64,000 nucleotides of DNA from the NCBI RefSeq assembly GCF_008704205.1, contig NZ_VXLC01000017.1, positions 1-64,000 on the forward strand, written 5' to 3'. Both the position numbers and the translations under genes were made by a program. This DNA is from Nocardia colli (lineage in GTDB: Bacteria; Actinomycetota; Actinomycetes; Mycobacteriales; Mycobacteriaceae). The notes under the pieces were generated by a model, which did no database searches, was not told where the DNA came from, and saw only the letters and a list, made by a program, of their open reading frames with translations. Shown here in pieces: positions 9,051 to 17,135 of this stretch. Numbering within the stretch: the stretch's first letter is position 1; each line of letters begins with the position of its first letter.

Positions 9051-10583
9051 GTGAGCGCGGGTGTGCCTGCGGTGGTGATTGCCGCGCCTGCTTCCGGGAG
9101 CGGGAAGACTACGGTGGCAACGGGATTGATCGGGGCGCTGCGGCGGGTTGGTCATCGGGTGGCGCCGTTCAAGGTAGGGCCGGATTACATCGATCCGGGG
9201 TATCACGGGTTGGCGGCGGGGCGGCCTGGGCGCAATCTCGATCCGGTGCTCGTCGGTGCGGAACGGGTTGTGCCGCTGTATCGGCACGGTGCGCTGGATT
9301 GCGATCTCGCGGTGGTCGAGGGGGTCATGGGGCTGTTCGATGGGCGCATCGATGAGAACCATGCCGGGCCGGTCGCGGAGGGTTCTACCGCGCAGGTCGC
9401 GAGTCTGCTCGGCGCGCCGGTCGTTTTGGTGGTCGACGCTCGCGGGCACAGTCAGAGTTTGGCTGCCCTGCTGCACGGGTTCGCCACCTTCGACAGCGGT
9501 ATTCGGCTCGGTGGAGTGATTCTGAACCGGGTCGGCAGCGAACGCCACGATCAGGTGCTCCGTGCGGCCTGTGATCGGGTCGGATTGCCGGTGCTCGGCT
9601 CGCTGCCGCGGATGACCGAATTGGAGGTGCCTTCACGGCATCTCGGGTTGATCCCCGCCGTGGAGCACGGGGCTGCCGCGACCGCCGCAGTGTCGGCGAT
9701 GACGGATCTGGTTGCCGCCCATGTAGATCTGTCCGCGATCGCGGGACTGGCCCGGTCGACCGCGAATGGGCCTGCGTGGGATCCAGCGGAAGCTGCGCGG
9801 GGCGAGGATGTCTCGGCCGAGAACGTGACCGCGAGCTCCGGCCGTGCAATGGCGAGTGGTCCGACGATCGCAGCGCTGACTCGGTCGAACGCGGCCGGAC
9901 CGGTGTGGAGTCCGGCAGAAGTTGCGCGGGGTGAGTCCGACGCGTTCGCGGGTTCCGGCCCGTTGATCGCGATGGCGGGTGGTCCGGCGTTCACTTTCGG
10001 ATATGCCGAGCATCGCGAGCTGCTGCTGGCCGCAGGCGCCCAGGTGGCTGTGTTCGATCCGCTGCGCGACGAGTTACCCAGCGGGACCGCGGGTTTGGTG
10101 CTCCCTGGTGGTTTTCCGGAGGAGCATGCGGCGGAACTGGCGGCGAATACCGCGCTGCTGACCGCAGTGGCGGAGCAGGCTCGGCGCGGTATGCCCGTGC
10201 ACGCGGAATGCGCGGGATTGCTGTACCTGACCCGCTCGCTCGATGGACATCCCATGGCCGGCGTGATCGACGCCGACGCCGAGTTCGGCCCCCGTCTGAC
10301 CCTCGGCTACCGAGATGCGGTGGCGCTGGCCGATTCCCCGCTGTGGCGAGCCGGCGAACGCGTCCGCGGCCACGAGTTCCATCGAACCCGCCTGACCACA
10401 GCCGCCGCCGCGGCCCCCGCCTGGGCGTGGCGTGGCAGCGACGGCGCACCGGCCCGAGAGGGCGCGCTCGTCCACCGCGTCCATGCCTCCTACCTGCACA
10501 CCCACCCAGCCGGAAACCCCGAAGCCACAACCCGTTTCGTAGCGGCCGCGACCGAGTACGCGGGTACTCGTGCCAGCCGTTGA
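9051..10583 (+). CDS. cobB: Cobyrinic/hydrogenobyrinic acid a,c-diamide synthase
   Basis: This is an ATP- and glutamine-dependent amidase of cobalamin synthesis. The P-loop ASGSGKTT is at residues 14-21, VEGVMGLFDG follows at 89-98, and the amidotransferase nucleophile is Cys387 in HAECAGLLYL. At 510 aa it is longer than many CobB proteins because the interdomain linker contains an imperfect tandem duplication (residues 230-312). Its start, GTG at 9051, is 28 bases after cobO. Codon use at the 5' end is less GC-biased at third positions than in neighbours. Confidence 0.95.
   Translation: MSAGVPAVVIAAPASGSGKTTVATGLIGALRRVGHRVAPFKVGPDYIDPGYHGLAAGRPGRNLDPVLVGAERVVPLYRHGALDCDLAVVEGVMGLFDGRIDENHAGPVAEGSTAQVASLLGAPVVLVVDARGHSQSLAALLHGFATFDSGIRLGGVILNRVGSERHDQVLRAACDRVGLPVLGSLPRMTELEVPSRHLGLIPAVEHGAAATAAVSAMTDLVAAHVDLSAIAGLARSTANGPAWDPAEAARGEDVSAENVTASSGRAMASGPTIAALTRSNAAGPVWSPAEVARGESDAFAGSGPLIAMAGGPAFTFGYAEHRELLLAAGAQVAVFDPLRDELPSGTAGLVLPGGFPEEHAAELAANTALLTAVAEQARRGMPVHAECAGLLYLTRSLDGHPMAGVIDADAEFGPRLTLGYRDAVALADSPLWRAGERVRGHEFHRTRLTTAAAAAPAWAWRGSDGAPAREGALVHRVHASYLHTHPAGNPEATTRFVAAATEYAGTRASR
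9738..9986 (+). repeat. Imperfect tandem duplication inside cobB linker
   Basis: Two in-frame copies of about 120-126 bases encode IAGLARSTANGPAWDPAEAA and IAALTRSNAAGPVWSPAEVA, each continuing to a GP dipeptide. They lie exactly between the ATPase and amidotransferase domains. Divergence shows the duplication is not recent. Confidence 0.75.
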
Positions 10584-10619
10584 CGCGACTCTCCGCTCTG
10601 CTGAGCATGAAGGTGACCA

Positions 10620-10985
10620 GTGCCTGACCTGATTATCGGCCTGGGGCTGCGGCCCGGGACTTCCGCTGACCGCATCGTGGTGGTGGTGCGTAAAGTGCTG
10701 GCCTTCAATCAAGTCGAGTGCTTGGCGACCATCGATCGACGTGCCGCAGAGCCGGGATTGATCGATGCGGCGGCCGTGCTCGGCGTGCCGATTCGCATCT
10801 TCAGCGCCGCTGAATTAGCGGAAGTGGCTGTGCCGAACCCGGATTCGCGGACGGTAGCCGCGGTGGGCACGGCGAGCGTCGCCGAGGCGGCCGCCATCCT
10901 CGCCGCGGGCGGCGGCGTTCTGGTGGTTCCCAAACGCACCGTGCACGGCATCGTTATCGCTGCGGCACGGCGTATCCCGGGCTGA
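10620..10985 (+). CDS. Cobalamin biosynthesis protein, CobE/CbiG C-terminal type
   Basis: This 121-aa protein matches the small CobE/CbiG C-terminal domain. It starts IIGLGLRPGTSADRI, continues with LATIDRRAAEPGL, and has VAAVGTASVAEAAAILAAG near the C-terminus. The domain is associated with the ring-contraction and lactone-opening part of corrin synthesis; its exact reaction is uncertain. It starts with GTG, 36 bases after cobB, and probably belongs to the same transcript. Confidence 0.85.
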   Translation: MPDLIIGLGLRPGTSADRIVVVVRKVLAFNQVECLATIDRRAAEPGLIDAAAVLGVPIRIFSAAELAEVAVPNPDSRTVAAVGTASVAEAAAILAAGGGVLVVPKRTVHGIVIAAARRIPG

Positions 10986-11082
10986 GCGGCGCATCCATCG
11001 ACTCGTACCGGAATTACCGCTCCGGCGGTCACCTCCACCCGGAACCAGGTGATGCGGCGGTCACGAGTGGTTTGATGACGGA

Positions 11083-11475
11083 GTGGATATCCGAGGGATC
11101 GACAACGTGCTGGTTCCCGTGGGGGATCTGGCCGTGGCAGTGGACTTCTACGCGAACCGGCTCGGGCTCTCGCTGCGCTTCACCGTGCCCGAGCGCGGCA
11201 TCGCACTCTTCGGTGTCGCGGCGGAAACGCCGGGCATCATGGCGATGTTCGATCCGGCGGCCGGCCAGGGCGGGCCGCCCGCGATGCGGGTCTGGCTGGA
11301 GGTGCCCGACGCCCGGGCCGCCGCGGCGGAAATCGAAGAGCGCGGTGTCGAAATGCTCACCGCGCCCTTCGAAGTCGCGACCGGCTGGAGCGTGGAGCTC
11401 GCCGATCCGTGGGGCAATGTGATCGGCCTGACCGACTACAGCAAGCGCCCAGAACTGGCCCGCCCGGCGTTCTGA
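11083..11475 (+). CDS. VOC-family (glyoxalase/bleomycin-resistance fold) protein
   Basis: This 130-aa protein has two vicinal-oxygen-chelate beta-alpha-beta modules. The first begins NVLVPVGDLAVAVDFYANRLGL and the second reads VWLEVPDARAAAAEIEERG. It ends with the typical DPWGNVIGLTDYS. The metal ligands cannot be assigned securely and the substrate is unknown. It starts at GTG 11083 and converges with the minus-strand gene ending at 11477, leaving a single base between them. Confidence 0.82.
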   Translation: MDIRGIDNVLVPVGDLAVAVDFYANRLGLSLRFTVPERGIALFGVAAETPGIMAMFDPAAGQGGPPAMRVWLEVPDARAAAAEIEERGVEMLTAPFEVATGWSVELADPWGNVIGLTDYSKRPELARPAF

Positions 11476-11476
11476 C

Positions 11477-12574
11477 CTACGGCGCGACCGAACCCCAGTC
11501 GGCGAAGCCGGTCGGGTCATGCCGGCCCAGGCTGGCGTGTTCGAACAGCCCCCAACCCTCGGCGTCACCGCACCGCGCACGCGCCACATGGTCGATCACG
11601 CCGTAAGGCGTGCGGGCGACGATGCCCGGGTCGGTGAGGTCGTACACGCTGGACAACGACCAGTCGCGACCCTTCCACTGCCCGTGCTGCCAGTCCGGAT
11701 CGCCGCCGTAACCGCACCCGACGTGCAACGGCACATTGGTGCCCGTGGTCACCTCGATCTCCAGCGGCTTACCGTCCGGCGTGGTCAATTCCAGCCGAGC
11801 GCCGACGGGAATCCTGGTGCCGGAACGGTAATCGATCGAGATGCGCGGCCAGCCGAGCTGCTCGGTGTGCCCGTCCGGCCAGATCCGCACGGCGTCGTTC
11901 AGCGTGCGGGTCCCGTCCGGGTCCTCCTGCACGATGACGACGACCGCGAAATCGTCGAATCGCAGCGGCACGTACATCCACCAGAAGCCGCCGGCCGGCT
12001 CGCTGGCCACCCGCCCGGGCGGTTCGCTCTCGCCGACCGGCCGGATGCCCCAGGACCGATCCCGGGTGCCGGTCCACACCGCCGGGTCGACGGTGATGTC
12101 GTCGCCGTCGACGGTCAGCGTCCCGGCCCACGAGCCGAGCTGGGCGAACCGCGACGCCTGGATGATCGGCCGATTGCCGGCCAGGATCAGATGCGGCTGC
12201 TCCTGCACGGTCGGGAAGGCGCCCTCCCAGGTGAGGTCGAAGGACAGGTCGTCGTGCTCGCAGATCACCCGGATCCGTTGCAGCGGCTCGACCACCTCGA
12301 TCCGATAACCGCCGACCCGCTGCTCCAGGCTGCGGTCACCGAGCGCGTCGGAGAAGCGCACGCTGCGCTGCACGTCGCCGCGGCGGACCAGCGCGTAGGC
12401 GTCGGTCACCCCGAGGTTCGGGTAGACGCCGAAGCCGGTGATGAAGAAGGTGCCGCCGTCGCGGTTGTGACCGTTGAAATAGCTGCGGTCGTAGAAGTTA
12501 CGGTCGGTGCTGGCCACCCGGGCCAGCGATAGACCGGTCTGGTGAATCGGGTACTCGTCCAACGGAACTGGCAT
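11477..12574 (-). CDS. Conserved protein of unknown function paired with phosphotransferase
   Basis: This 365-aa protein has no recognised catalytic motif. It looks rich in beta strands and aromatic residues (GGFWWMYVPLRFDD, RDRSWGIRPVG), resembling lipocalin- or tocopherol-cyclase-like barrels. The ATG at 12574, eight bases after the upstream phosphotransferase, is the best start because the reading frame further upstream runs inside that gene. The adjacent, same-strand placement suggests the two proteins act on the same compound. The function is not established. Confidence 0.72.
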   Translation of the reverse strand: MPVPLDEYPIHQTGLSLARVASTDRNFYDRSYFNGHNRDGGTFFITGFGVYPNLGVTDAYALVRRGDVQRSVRFSDALGDRSLEQRVGGYRIEVVEPLQRIRVICEHDDLSFDLTWEGAFPTVQEQPHLILAGNRPIIQASRFAQLGSWAGTLTVDGDDITVDPAVWTGTRDRSWGIRPVGESEPPGRVASEPAGGFWWMYVPLRFDDFAVVVIVQEDPDGTRTLNDAVRIWPDGHTEQLGWPRISIDYRSGTRIPVGARLELTTPDGKPLEIEVTTGTNVPLHVGCGYGGDPDWQHGQWKGRDWSLSSVYDLTDPGIVARTPYGVIDHVARARCGDAEGWGLFEHASLGRHDPTGFADWGSVAP

Positions 12575-12582
12575 GGCGGATC

Positions 12583-13713
12583 TCAATCCCACTCGTAGGT
12601 TCCATCGAGCAGCCGTTCCAGGCTCGCTCGATGCATGACATAGTCGTCCCGGTCGGGGGTGTCGGTGTCCTCGCCGAAATGGATCATCCGGCGCTTCACC
12701 CTGGCCATCACGATGCCGTGCCGCAGCGCGGCGTAGATGATGTGCCAATCCAGGTTCTGGACCGTATGACCGGTCAGCTCTTCGTATTTCGCGACCACGT
12801 CGGCGCGGCGCAGGAAGTCGGGCAGGCCCGGCTGGTCGAATCGGGTGGCGATGTCCTGGAAGAACCGGTGGATGAAGATCACCCAGGCGACGTCCAGCTC
12901 GCGCGGCCCCAATGCGGCCATCTCCCAGTCCAATACGGCGGCGGGATCGAATTCGTCGAAGATGATGTTGCCGGGGCGGGCGTCGCCCCAGCTGAGCACG
13001 TCGGGTCCCGGATCAGTCGGCCAGTTGTCGTCGAGCCAGGCGAAAGTCCGCTCCAGCAGCGGGATCTCGTAGCCGTCGTCGGCGAGCGCCCAGCGATACC
13101 ACGCCTTTTGCGCCTCGACATGCCTGCGCAGCGACTGCCCCGGACCGCGCAACGCCGGGAAGCGGATCGCCGGATCCGGGATGGCGTGCACCTTCGCGAT
13201 CACCTCGACGGTGTTCGCGGTGAGCCGCGCGCGTTCCTCGGCGGTCGCGTCGAACAGCCAGCCGATGAACACGTACGGCGGGTTGTCCGTCGGCACCCGG
13301 CCGTCGACCCGCTTCATCACGAAAAACGGTGTGCCGAGCGCCTTCTCGTCCTCTTCCAGCCAGCACAGGCCGGGCACCGGCACGTCGGTGGCCTCGGCGA
13401 CGCCGGCCATCACCTTGTACTGGGTGGCCAGATCGTAGGTCTCGAACACCGGGAACGAGCCGTCCTCCGGCGCCATCCTGGCCACGAACGACCCGCGCTC
13501 CTGCCGCCCGTCGACACTCCATTCGGCGTCGAACAGGATGGAGGTGCTCGACATACCGCCCGACTGCGGCCGGGACAGCCCGGAGACCTTCGGCGGATGA
13601 TCCGCGGAGACGCGCGAATCCAGCCAGCGCGCCAGATCCTCGGCGAGCACGTCGAGATCGCGCTCGCTGACGGTCAGCTGCTGCCGCTTGGCGGGATCCG
13701 GATCTTCGGCCAT
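12583..13713 (-). CDS. APH-family phosphotransferase
   Basis: This 376-aa protein has an aminoglycoside-phosphotransferase/choline-kinase fold. The catalytic motif is LSWGDARPGNIIFDE, where Asp replaces the usual HGD His context, followed by the metal-binding VLDWEMAALG. The N-terminal lobe has a SFVARMAPEDG strand with a possible ATP-lysine substitution. Related mycobacterial proteins sit beside acyl-CoA metabolism genes, and the substrate is rarely an aminoglycoside. The start is ATG with GGAGG upstream. It is cotranscribed with the partner at 11477-12574. Confidence 0.85.
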   Translation of the reverse strand: MAEDPDPAKRQQLTVSERDLDVLAEDLARWLDSRVSADHPPKVSGLSRPQSGGMSSTSILFDAEWSVDGRQERGSFVARMAPEDGSFPVFETYDLATQYKVMAGVAEATDVPVPGLCWLEEDEKALGTPFFVMKRVDGRVPTDNPPYVFIGWLFDATAEERARLTANTVEVIAKVHAIPDPAIRFPALRGPGQSLRRHVEAQKAWYRWALADDGYEIPLLERTFAWLDDNWPTDPGPDVLSWGDARPGNIIFDEFDPAAVLDWEMAALGPRELDVAWVIFIHRFFQDIATRFDQPGLPDFLRRADVVAKYEELTGHTVQNLDWHIIYAALRHGIVMARVKRRMIHFGEDTDTPDRDDYVMHRASLERLLDGTYEWD

Positions 13714-14035
13714 CGTTGTCCTCCTGACGCCATGAAACGCGGGCCCGCCTCGGCACAGCCCACATCGACGGCGGTCCGCCGCGATACGCGACAGTAACGC
13801 GTTCCAGTCGGCCCGTGGGTGGAAAACGATCGAGGTTCCCGAACCCGCTCACTGGCCGGAACCGGGCCTTGACATGCGAGTACTCGGTGCTGCCCGGGCT
13901 GGCACGACGGCCTGGGTGTGGGTAGCACGTACGACTGATTACCTAGGGAAAGACCGGGGATTTCCTGGAGGTCGGTGACTCCTCGCCGCAATACCGTTGG
14001 CCCCACGCGGAGGTTTTCGGATTGAGGGGTTCGTT
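13714..14035. other. Divergent intergenic region between phosphotransferase and DoxX-type gene
   Basis: About 320 bases separate two divergent genes. A TTGACA hexamer occurs at 13869-13874 on the plus strand, but no convincing -10 follows at 16-18 bases. Palindromic short stretches (ACCTAGG) are too short to interpret. I see no RNA gene or other coding region. Confidence 0.4.
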
Positions 14036-15412
14036 TTGAGTGCTGTCAGAACGGTGTCGGTCGATAGGGACACGGAAGCCTCCGCTGTTCGCCCGGACAC
14101 GCGATGGAATTTGCCGACCCGCATCGCATTCCGGTTCTGCTTCACCTATTTCGGGCTGTTCTGCCTGATCTTTCCGCAGTTCCTGTTCGTGTATTCGGGG
14201 CTGTTCGGCCCGAAGTTCCCCGAGCGCGCGATCAATGGGTTTCTGTATCCGCTGAGTCCGATCTGGGAGTGGGTCGGACAGCACGTCTTCGGCGCGGACG
14301 TCGAGTTGCACTTGGATTCGGGCAGCGGCGACCAGGCGGTCATCTGGGTGTTCCTGTTCTGCATCCTGGTCGTCGCCTTGGTGGTGACGGCGCTGTGGAC
14401 GGTGCTGGATCGCCACCGCCCGAACTACCAGCGGCTCAACGCCTGGTTCCTGCTCTTCCTGCGGCTCTGCCTGGGCGGGCAGATGCTGTTCTACGGCATG
14501 GCCAAGGTCATTCCGTCGCAGATGCCGGAGCCGCCGCTGGCCACCCTGCTCACCCAGTACGGCGACTTCACCCCGGCGGCGGTGCTCTGGATGCAGGTCG
14601 GCAGCTCGCCGGTCTACGAGATCCTGCTCGGCTCGGCGGAGGTGCTCGGCGGTCTGCTGCTGTTCGTGCCGCGAACCGCGACGCTGGGCGCGATGATCAG
14701 CCTGGTGAGCATGCTGCAGGTGTTCATCCTGAACATGACCTTCGATGTGCCGGTGAAGATTCTGGCCGGTCACCTCATGCTGATCTCGCTGGTGCTGCTC
14801 GCGCCGCAGGCCCGTCGCCTGGCGAATGTGCTTGTGTTGCAGCGCTCCTCGGAGCCTGCGATACAGCCCGAGCCGTTCCGATCGCGTCGCCTCCGGTTGA
14901 TCGCGGTCGGTGTGCAGATCGTGCTCGGCGGGTGGGTGCTGCTCGGCCAGGTGCAACAAGACCTGGAATTCTGGAGGCAAAGTGGCGGCGCGGAAAAGCC
15001 CGAGCTGTACGGGATCTGGACGGTGTCGGAGTTCAACCAGGACGGCCAGCCGCTCGCTCCGCTGACCACCGACCAGAACCGTTGGCAGCGAGTAGTTTTC
15101 GACATCGGCGGGATGAACTATCAGAAAATGGACGGCACGCTGGTGCCGGCCGTCGGCACGGTCGACAGCCAGGCACACACCCTCACGGTGTCCCAGGCGA
15201 CAGGTGAAGCCTTGCCCGGCCAGATCGCCCAGCCGCAGCCGACCCAGATCGCCTCGTTCACCTACACGCAGCCCGCACCGAACCGATTGACCTTGGACGG
15301 CCAACTGAACGGCCACCACGTCACACTCTCACTCGAACAGCTCGACCTGAACTCATTCCCCCTGCGCGGCACCAAGTTCAAGTGGATCCAGGACTACCCC
15401 CACTTCAGCTGA
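14036..15412 (+). CDS. DoxX-like membrane protein with C-terminal soluble domain
   Basis: This protein of about 458 aa has four or more hydrophobic helices in its first two thirds, including FRFCFTYFGLFCLIFPQF, an AVIWVFLFCILVVALVV helix and a DoxX-like core (LGGQMLFYGMAKVIP). The last 150 residues are soluble and beta-rich (YGIWTVSEFNQDGQPLAP). TTG at 14036 is preferred because GAGGGGT lies 5 bases upstream. An earlier TTG at 13997 and a later GTG at 14054 are alternatives. The function is unknown, and DoxX proteins are linked to redox or thiol stress. Transcription ends at the long hairpin downstream. Confidence 0.72.
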   Translation: MSAVRTVSVDRDTEASAVRPDTRWNLPTRIAFRFCFTYFGLFCLIFPQFLFVYSGLFGPKFPERAINGFLYPLSPIWEWVGQHVFGADVELHLDSGSGDQAVIWVFLFCILVVALVVTALWTVLDRHRPNYQRLNAWFLLFLRLCLGGQMLFYGMAKVIPSQMPEPPLATLLTQYGDFTPAAVLWMQVGSSPVYEILLGSAEVLGGLLLFVPRTATLGAMISLVSMLQVFILNMTFDVPVKILAGHLMLISLVLLAPQARRLANVLVLQRSSEPAIQPEPFRSRRLRLIAVGVQIVLGGWVLLGQVQQDLEFWRQSGGAEKPELYGIWTVSEFNQDGQPLAPLTTDQNRWQRVVFDIGGMNYQKMDGTLVPAVGTVDSQAHTLTVSQATGEALPGQIAQPQPTQIASFTYTQPAPNRLTLDGQLNGHHVTLSLEQLDLNSFPLRGTKFKWIQDYPHFS

Positions 15413-15416
15413 CCCA

Positions 15417-15498
15417 CACAGCCGCACCACTTCTGATTTCCCGCACCGAAAATCGCATGCGATTCTCGGTGCGGGAAATCAGGAGGCGTGCGGCTGTG
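15417..15498. terminator. Long bidirectional hairpin between convergent genes
   Basis: The centre is a 46-base inverted repeat (15435-15480) with 23-bp arms starting GATTTCCCGCACCGA and only one mismatch. An outer 11-bp pair, CACAGCCGCAC/GTGCGGCTGTG (15417-15427 with 15488-15498), extends it. It fills the gap between two convergent genes and reaches the stop codon of the minus-strand gene. Confidence 0.8.
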
Positions 15499-15499
15499 G

Positions 15500-16459
15500 T
15501 CAGCCGATGGTGATGGCGTCGAGGCGGGTGCGGAGGAAGTCGGCGGAGACGACGGGAGGGTGGCCGGTTACTCGTCCTATCGGTGGTTCGAGCGGGGTTA
15601 CTACTGCGTCGTGGTCGAGTTCGTAGAAGTAGATGAGGGAGACGAGGTCTTCCTCGGGGGCTTCGGCTTGCGGGGGGAGCACCCGATGCCGGCCGGAGGG
15701 CCAGCGTTCGCCGCTCCAATAGGCAAGCAGGTCACCGATATTCACCGTCAGGGCGGCGGGATCGTAGGGTGCGTCGGCCCAGCCTTCCGCCTCGGTGTAA
15801 ACCTGTAATCCGCCGGCGCCGGGCTCGCGGTCCAGGACGGTGACGGTGCCGAAATCGGTGTGCGGGCCGATCCGGAACTGGCCGGGTTCCGGGGTGCCGA
15901 CCACGGTCATCGGTGGGTAGTGGTTGATGTTGCAGGTCCAGGTGGGGCGGCTCGCCAGATCCTGGAAAGGGTTGGCGGGCAGGTGAAGTGCCGCCGCGAA
16001 GAGCGCGAGCAGTTCGTCGGACAGGGTGTGTACGGCGTCGGTGTAGGCGGTGAGTAATTCGCGCAGCTCGATCACCTCGTCCGGCCAGACATTGGGCAGG
16101 AACCAGACGTCATCGATCCGGCGATCACCCGTGGCGGTGTCCGCGCCGACGGCGAAGGTCTCCTTCAGATCGGGCGGCGTCTCGGTGCCCTCGGCATAAC
16201 CGTTGGCCTCCTTGCCCGGTCCGATCCACCCGCGCCCGCCGACCGTGACGGCATAGCGTTCCTTCACCGCGTCCGGCAGCGCGAAGAAGCGCCGGGCGGC
16301 CGCCCGCACCGAACCGGCCAGACCCTCCGGCACCCCATGCCCGTGGACCAGCAGGAATCCGGCGCGCCGCAACCCCTCGTCCACCTCGCGCTCGACCTCG
16401 GCCGCGGCCGAGCCGCCGCTACGCCACCGGGACAGGTCGATCGATGCGATCGCGTTCAC
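15500..16459 (-). CDS. 2OG-Fe(II) oxygenase, isopenicillin-N-synthase family
   Basis: This 319-aa non-heme iron oxygenase has an N-terminal DIOX_N region (GFLLVHGHGVPE) and a jelly-roll core. The iron ligands are His200 and Asp202 in GPHTDFG and His258 in SGRHRVLPP. The usual 2OG-binding Arg of the RXS motif is not seen where expected; the segment reads EEDLVSLIYFYE. It lies in the same orientation as and just downstream of cytosine deaminase. The fungal thymine 7-hydroxylase belongs to this fold, so a nucleobase substrate is possible but unproven. Confidence 0.85.
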   Translation of the reverse strand: MNAIASIDLSRWRSGGSAAAEVEREVDEGLRRAGFLLVHGHGVPEGLAGSVRAAARRFFALPDAVKERYAVTVGGRGWIGPGKEANGYAEGTETPPDLKETFAVGADTATGDRRIDDVWFLPNVWPDEVIELRELLTAYTDAVHTLSDELLALFAAALHLPANPFQDLASRPTWTCNINHYPPMTVVGTPEPGQFRIGPHTDFGTVTVLDREPGAGGLQVYTEAEGWADAPYDPAALTVNIGDLLAYWSGERWPSGRHRVLPPQAEAPEEDLVSLIYFYELDHDAVVTPLEPPIGRVTGHPPVVSADFLRTRLDAITIG

Positions 16460-16577
16460 TGCGTCTCACTCTCTCTGCCGGCGCCGGCCCGATCGGGTCG
16501 GCGCGCTCCCGTTCTTCGACCGGACGCGTGCGGTGGCGCCTCGGGGCGGGTCGCCGTGCCAACGATCAGGGCCCTGC

Positions 16578-17051
16578 TCAGCGTGCTTCTATTTCGTCCG
16601 CGACCCCGATGTCCTCGTTCCAGAGCGCCGGGTTCTCGGTGATGAACTTGGTCATCATCTCGACGCACCGATCGTCCTCGAGCACGGTCACCGCGACGCC
16701 GTGCTCGGCCAGCCAGTCGTGGCCGCCGTGGAAGGTCTGCGATTCGCCGACGATGACCGCGCCGATGCCGAACTGGCGGACCAGCCCGCTGCAATACCAG
16801 CACGGCGACAGCGTGGTCACCATGATCGTCGAACCGTAGTCGCGCCGGCGGCCGGCGGCGCGGAAGGCGTCGGTTTCGGCGTGGATGCTGGGATCGCCGG
16901 ACTGCACGCGGCGGTTGTGGCCGCGGCCGAGCAGGGTGCCGTCGGCGGCGAACAGCGCGGCGCCGATCGGGATGCCGCCCTCGGCGAGGCCGAGCTGGGC
17001 CTCGTCGTATGCCACCTCGAGCAGTTGTCGTGCCGATATAGCCTGCGTCAT
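16578..17051 (-). CDS. Cytosine deaminase, yeast Fcy1-like nucleoside/nucleobase deaminase
   Basis: This 157-aa zinc deaminase has ligands in HAE (His57, catalytic Glu59) and SPCWYC (Cys84, Cys87). The C-terminal segment, with DDRC..MMTKFI..NPALWNEDIG, closely follows the yeast cytosine deaminase pattern rather than the bacterial CodA amidohydrolase type. Predicted reaction: cytosine to uracil and ammonia. The start is ATG at 17051. It is divergent from the PucR regulator, with an 84-base shared promoter region. An NCS1 permease is encoded beyond the regulator. Confidence 0.88.
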   Translation of the reverse strand: MTQAISARQLLEVAYDEAQLGLAEGGIPIGAALFAADGTLLGRGHNRRVQSGDPSIHAETDAFRAAGRRRDYGSTIMVTTLSPCWYCSGLVRQFGIGAVIVGESQTFHGGHDWLAEHGVAVTVLEDDRCVEMMTKFITENPALWNEDIGVADEIEAR

Positions 17052-17135
17052 GGGTCCAGCCTCCAAGGGAACCGTTCCGGCCGCAACGTACAGATCGTCT
17101 GCCCGGTCCCCGCCCGCGGATGACAGGATGACCGT

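Noticed and set aside
13869..13874. TTGACA as a promoter for the DoxX-type gene
   Set aside because: No -10 hexamer lies at 16-18 bases downstream; the next 30 bases are GC-rich.
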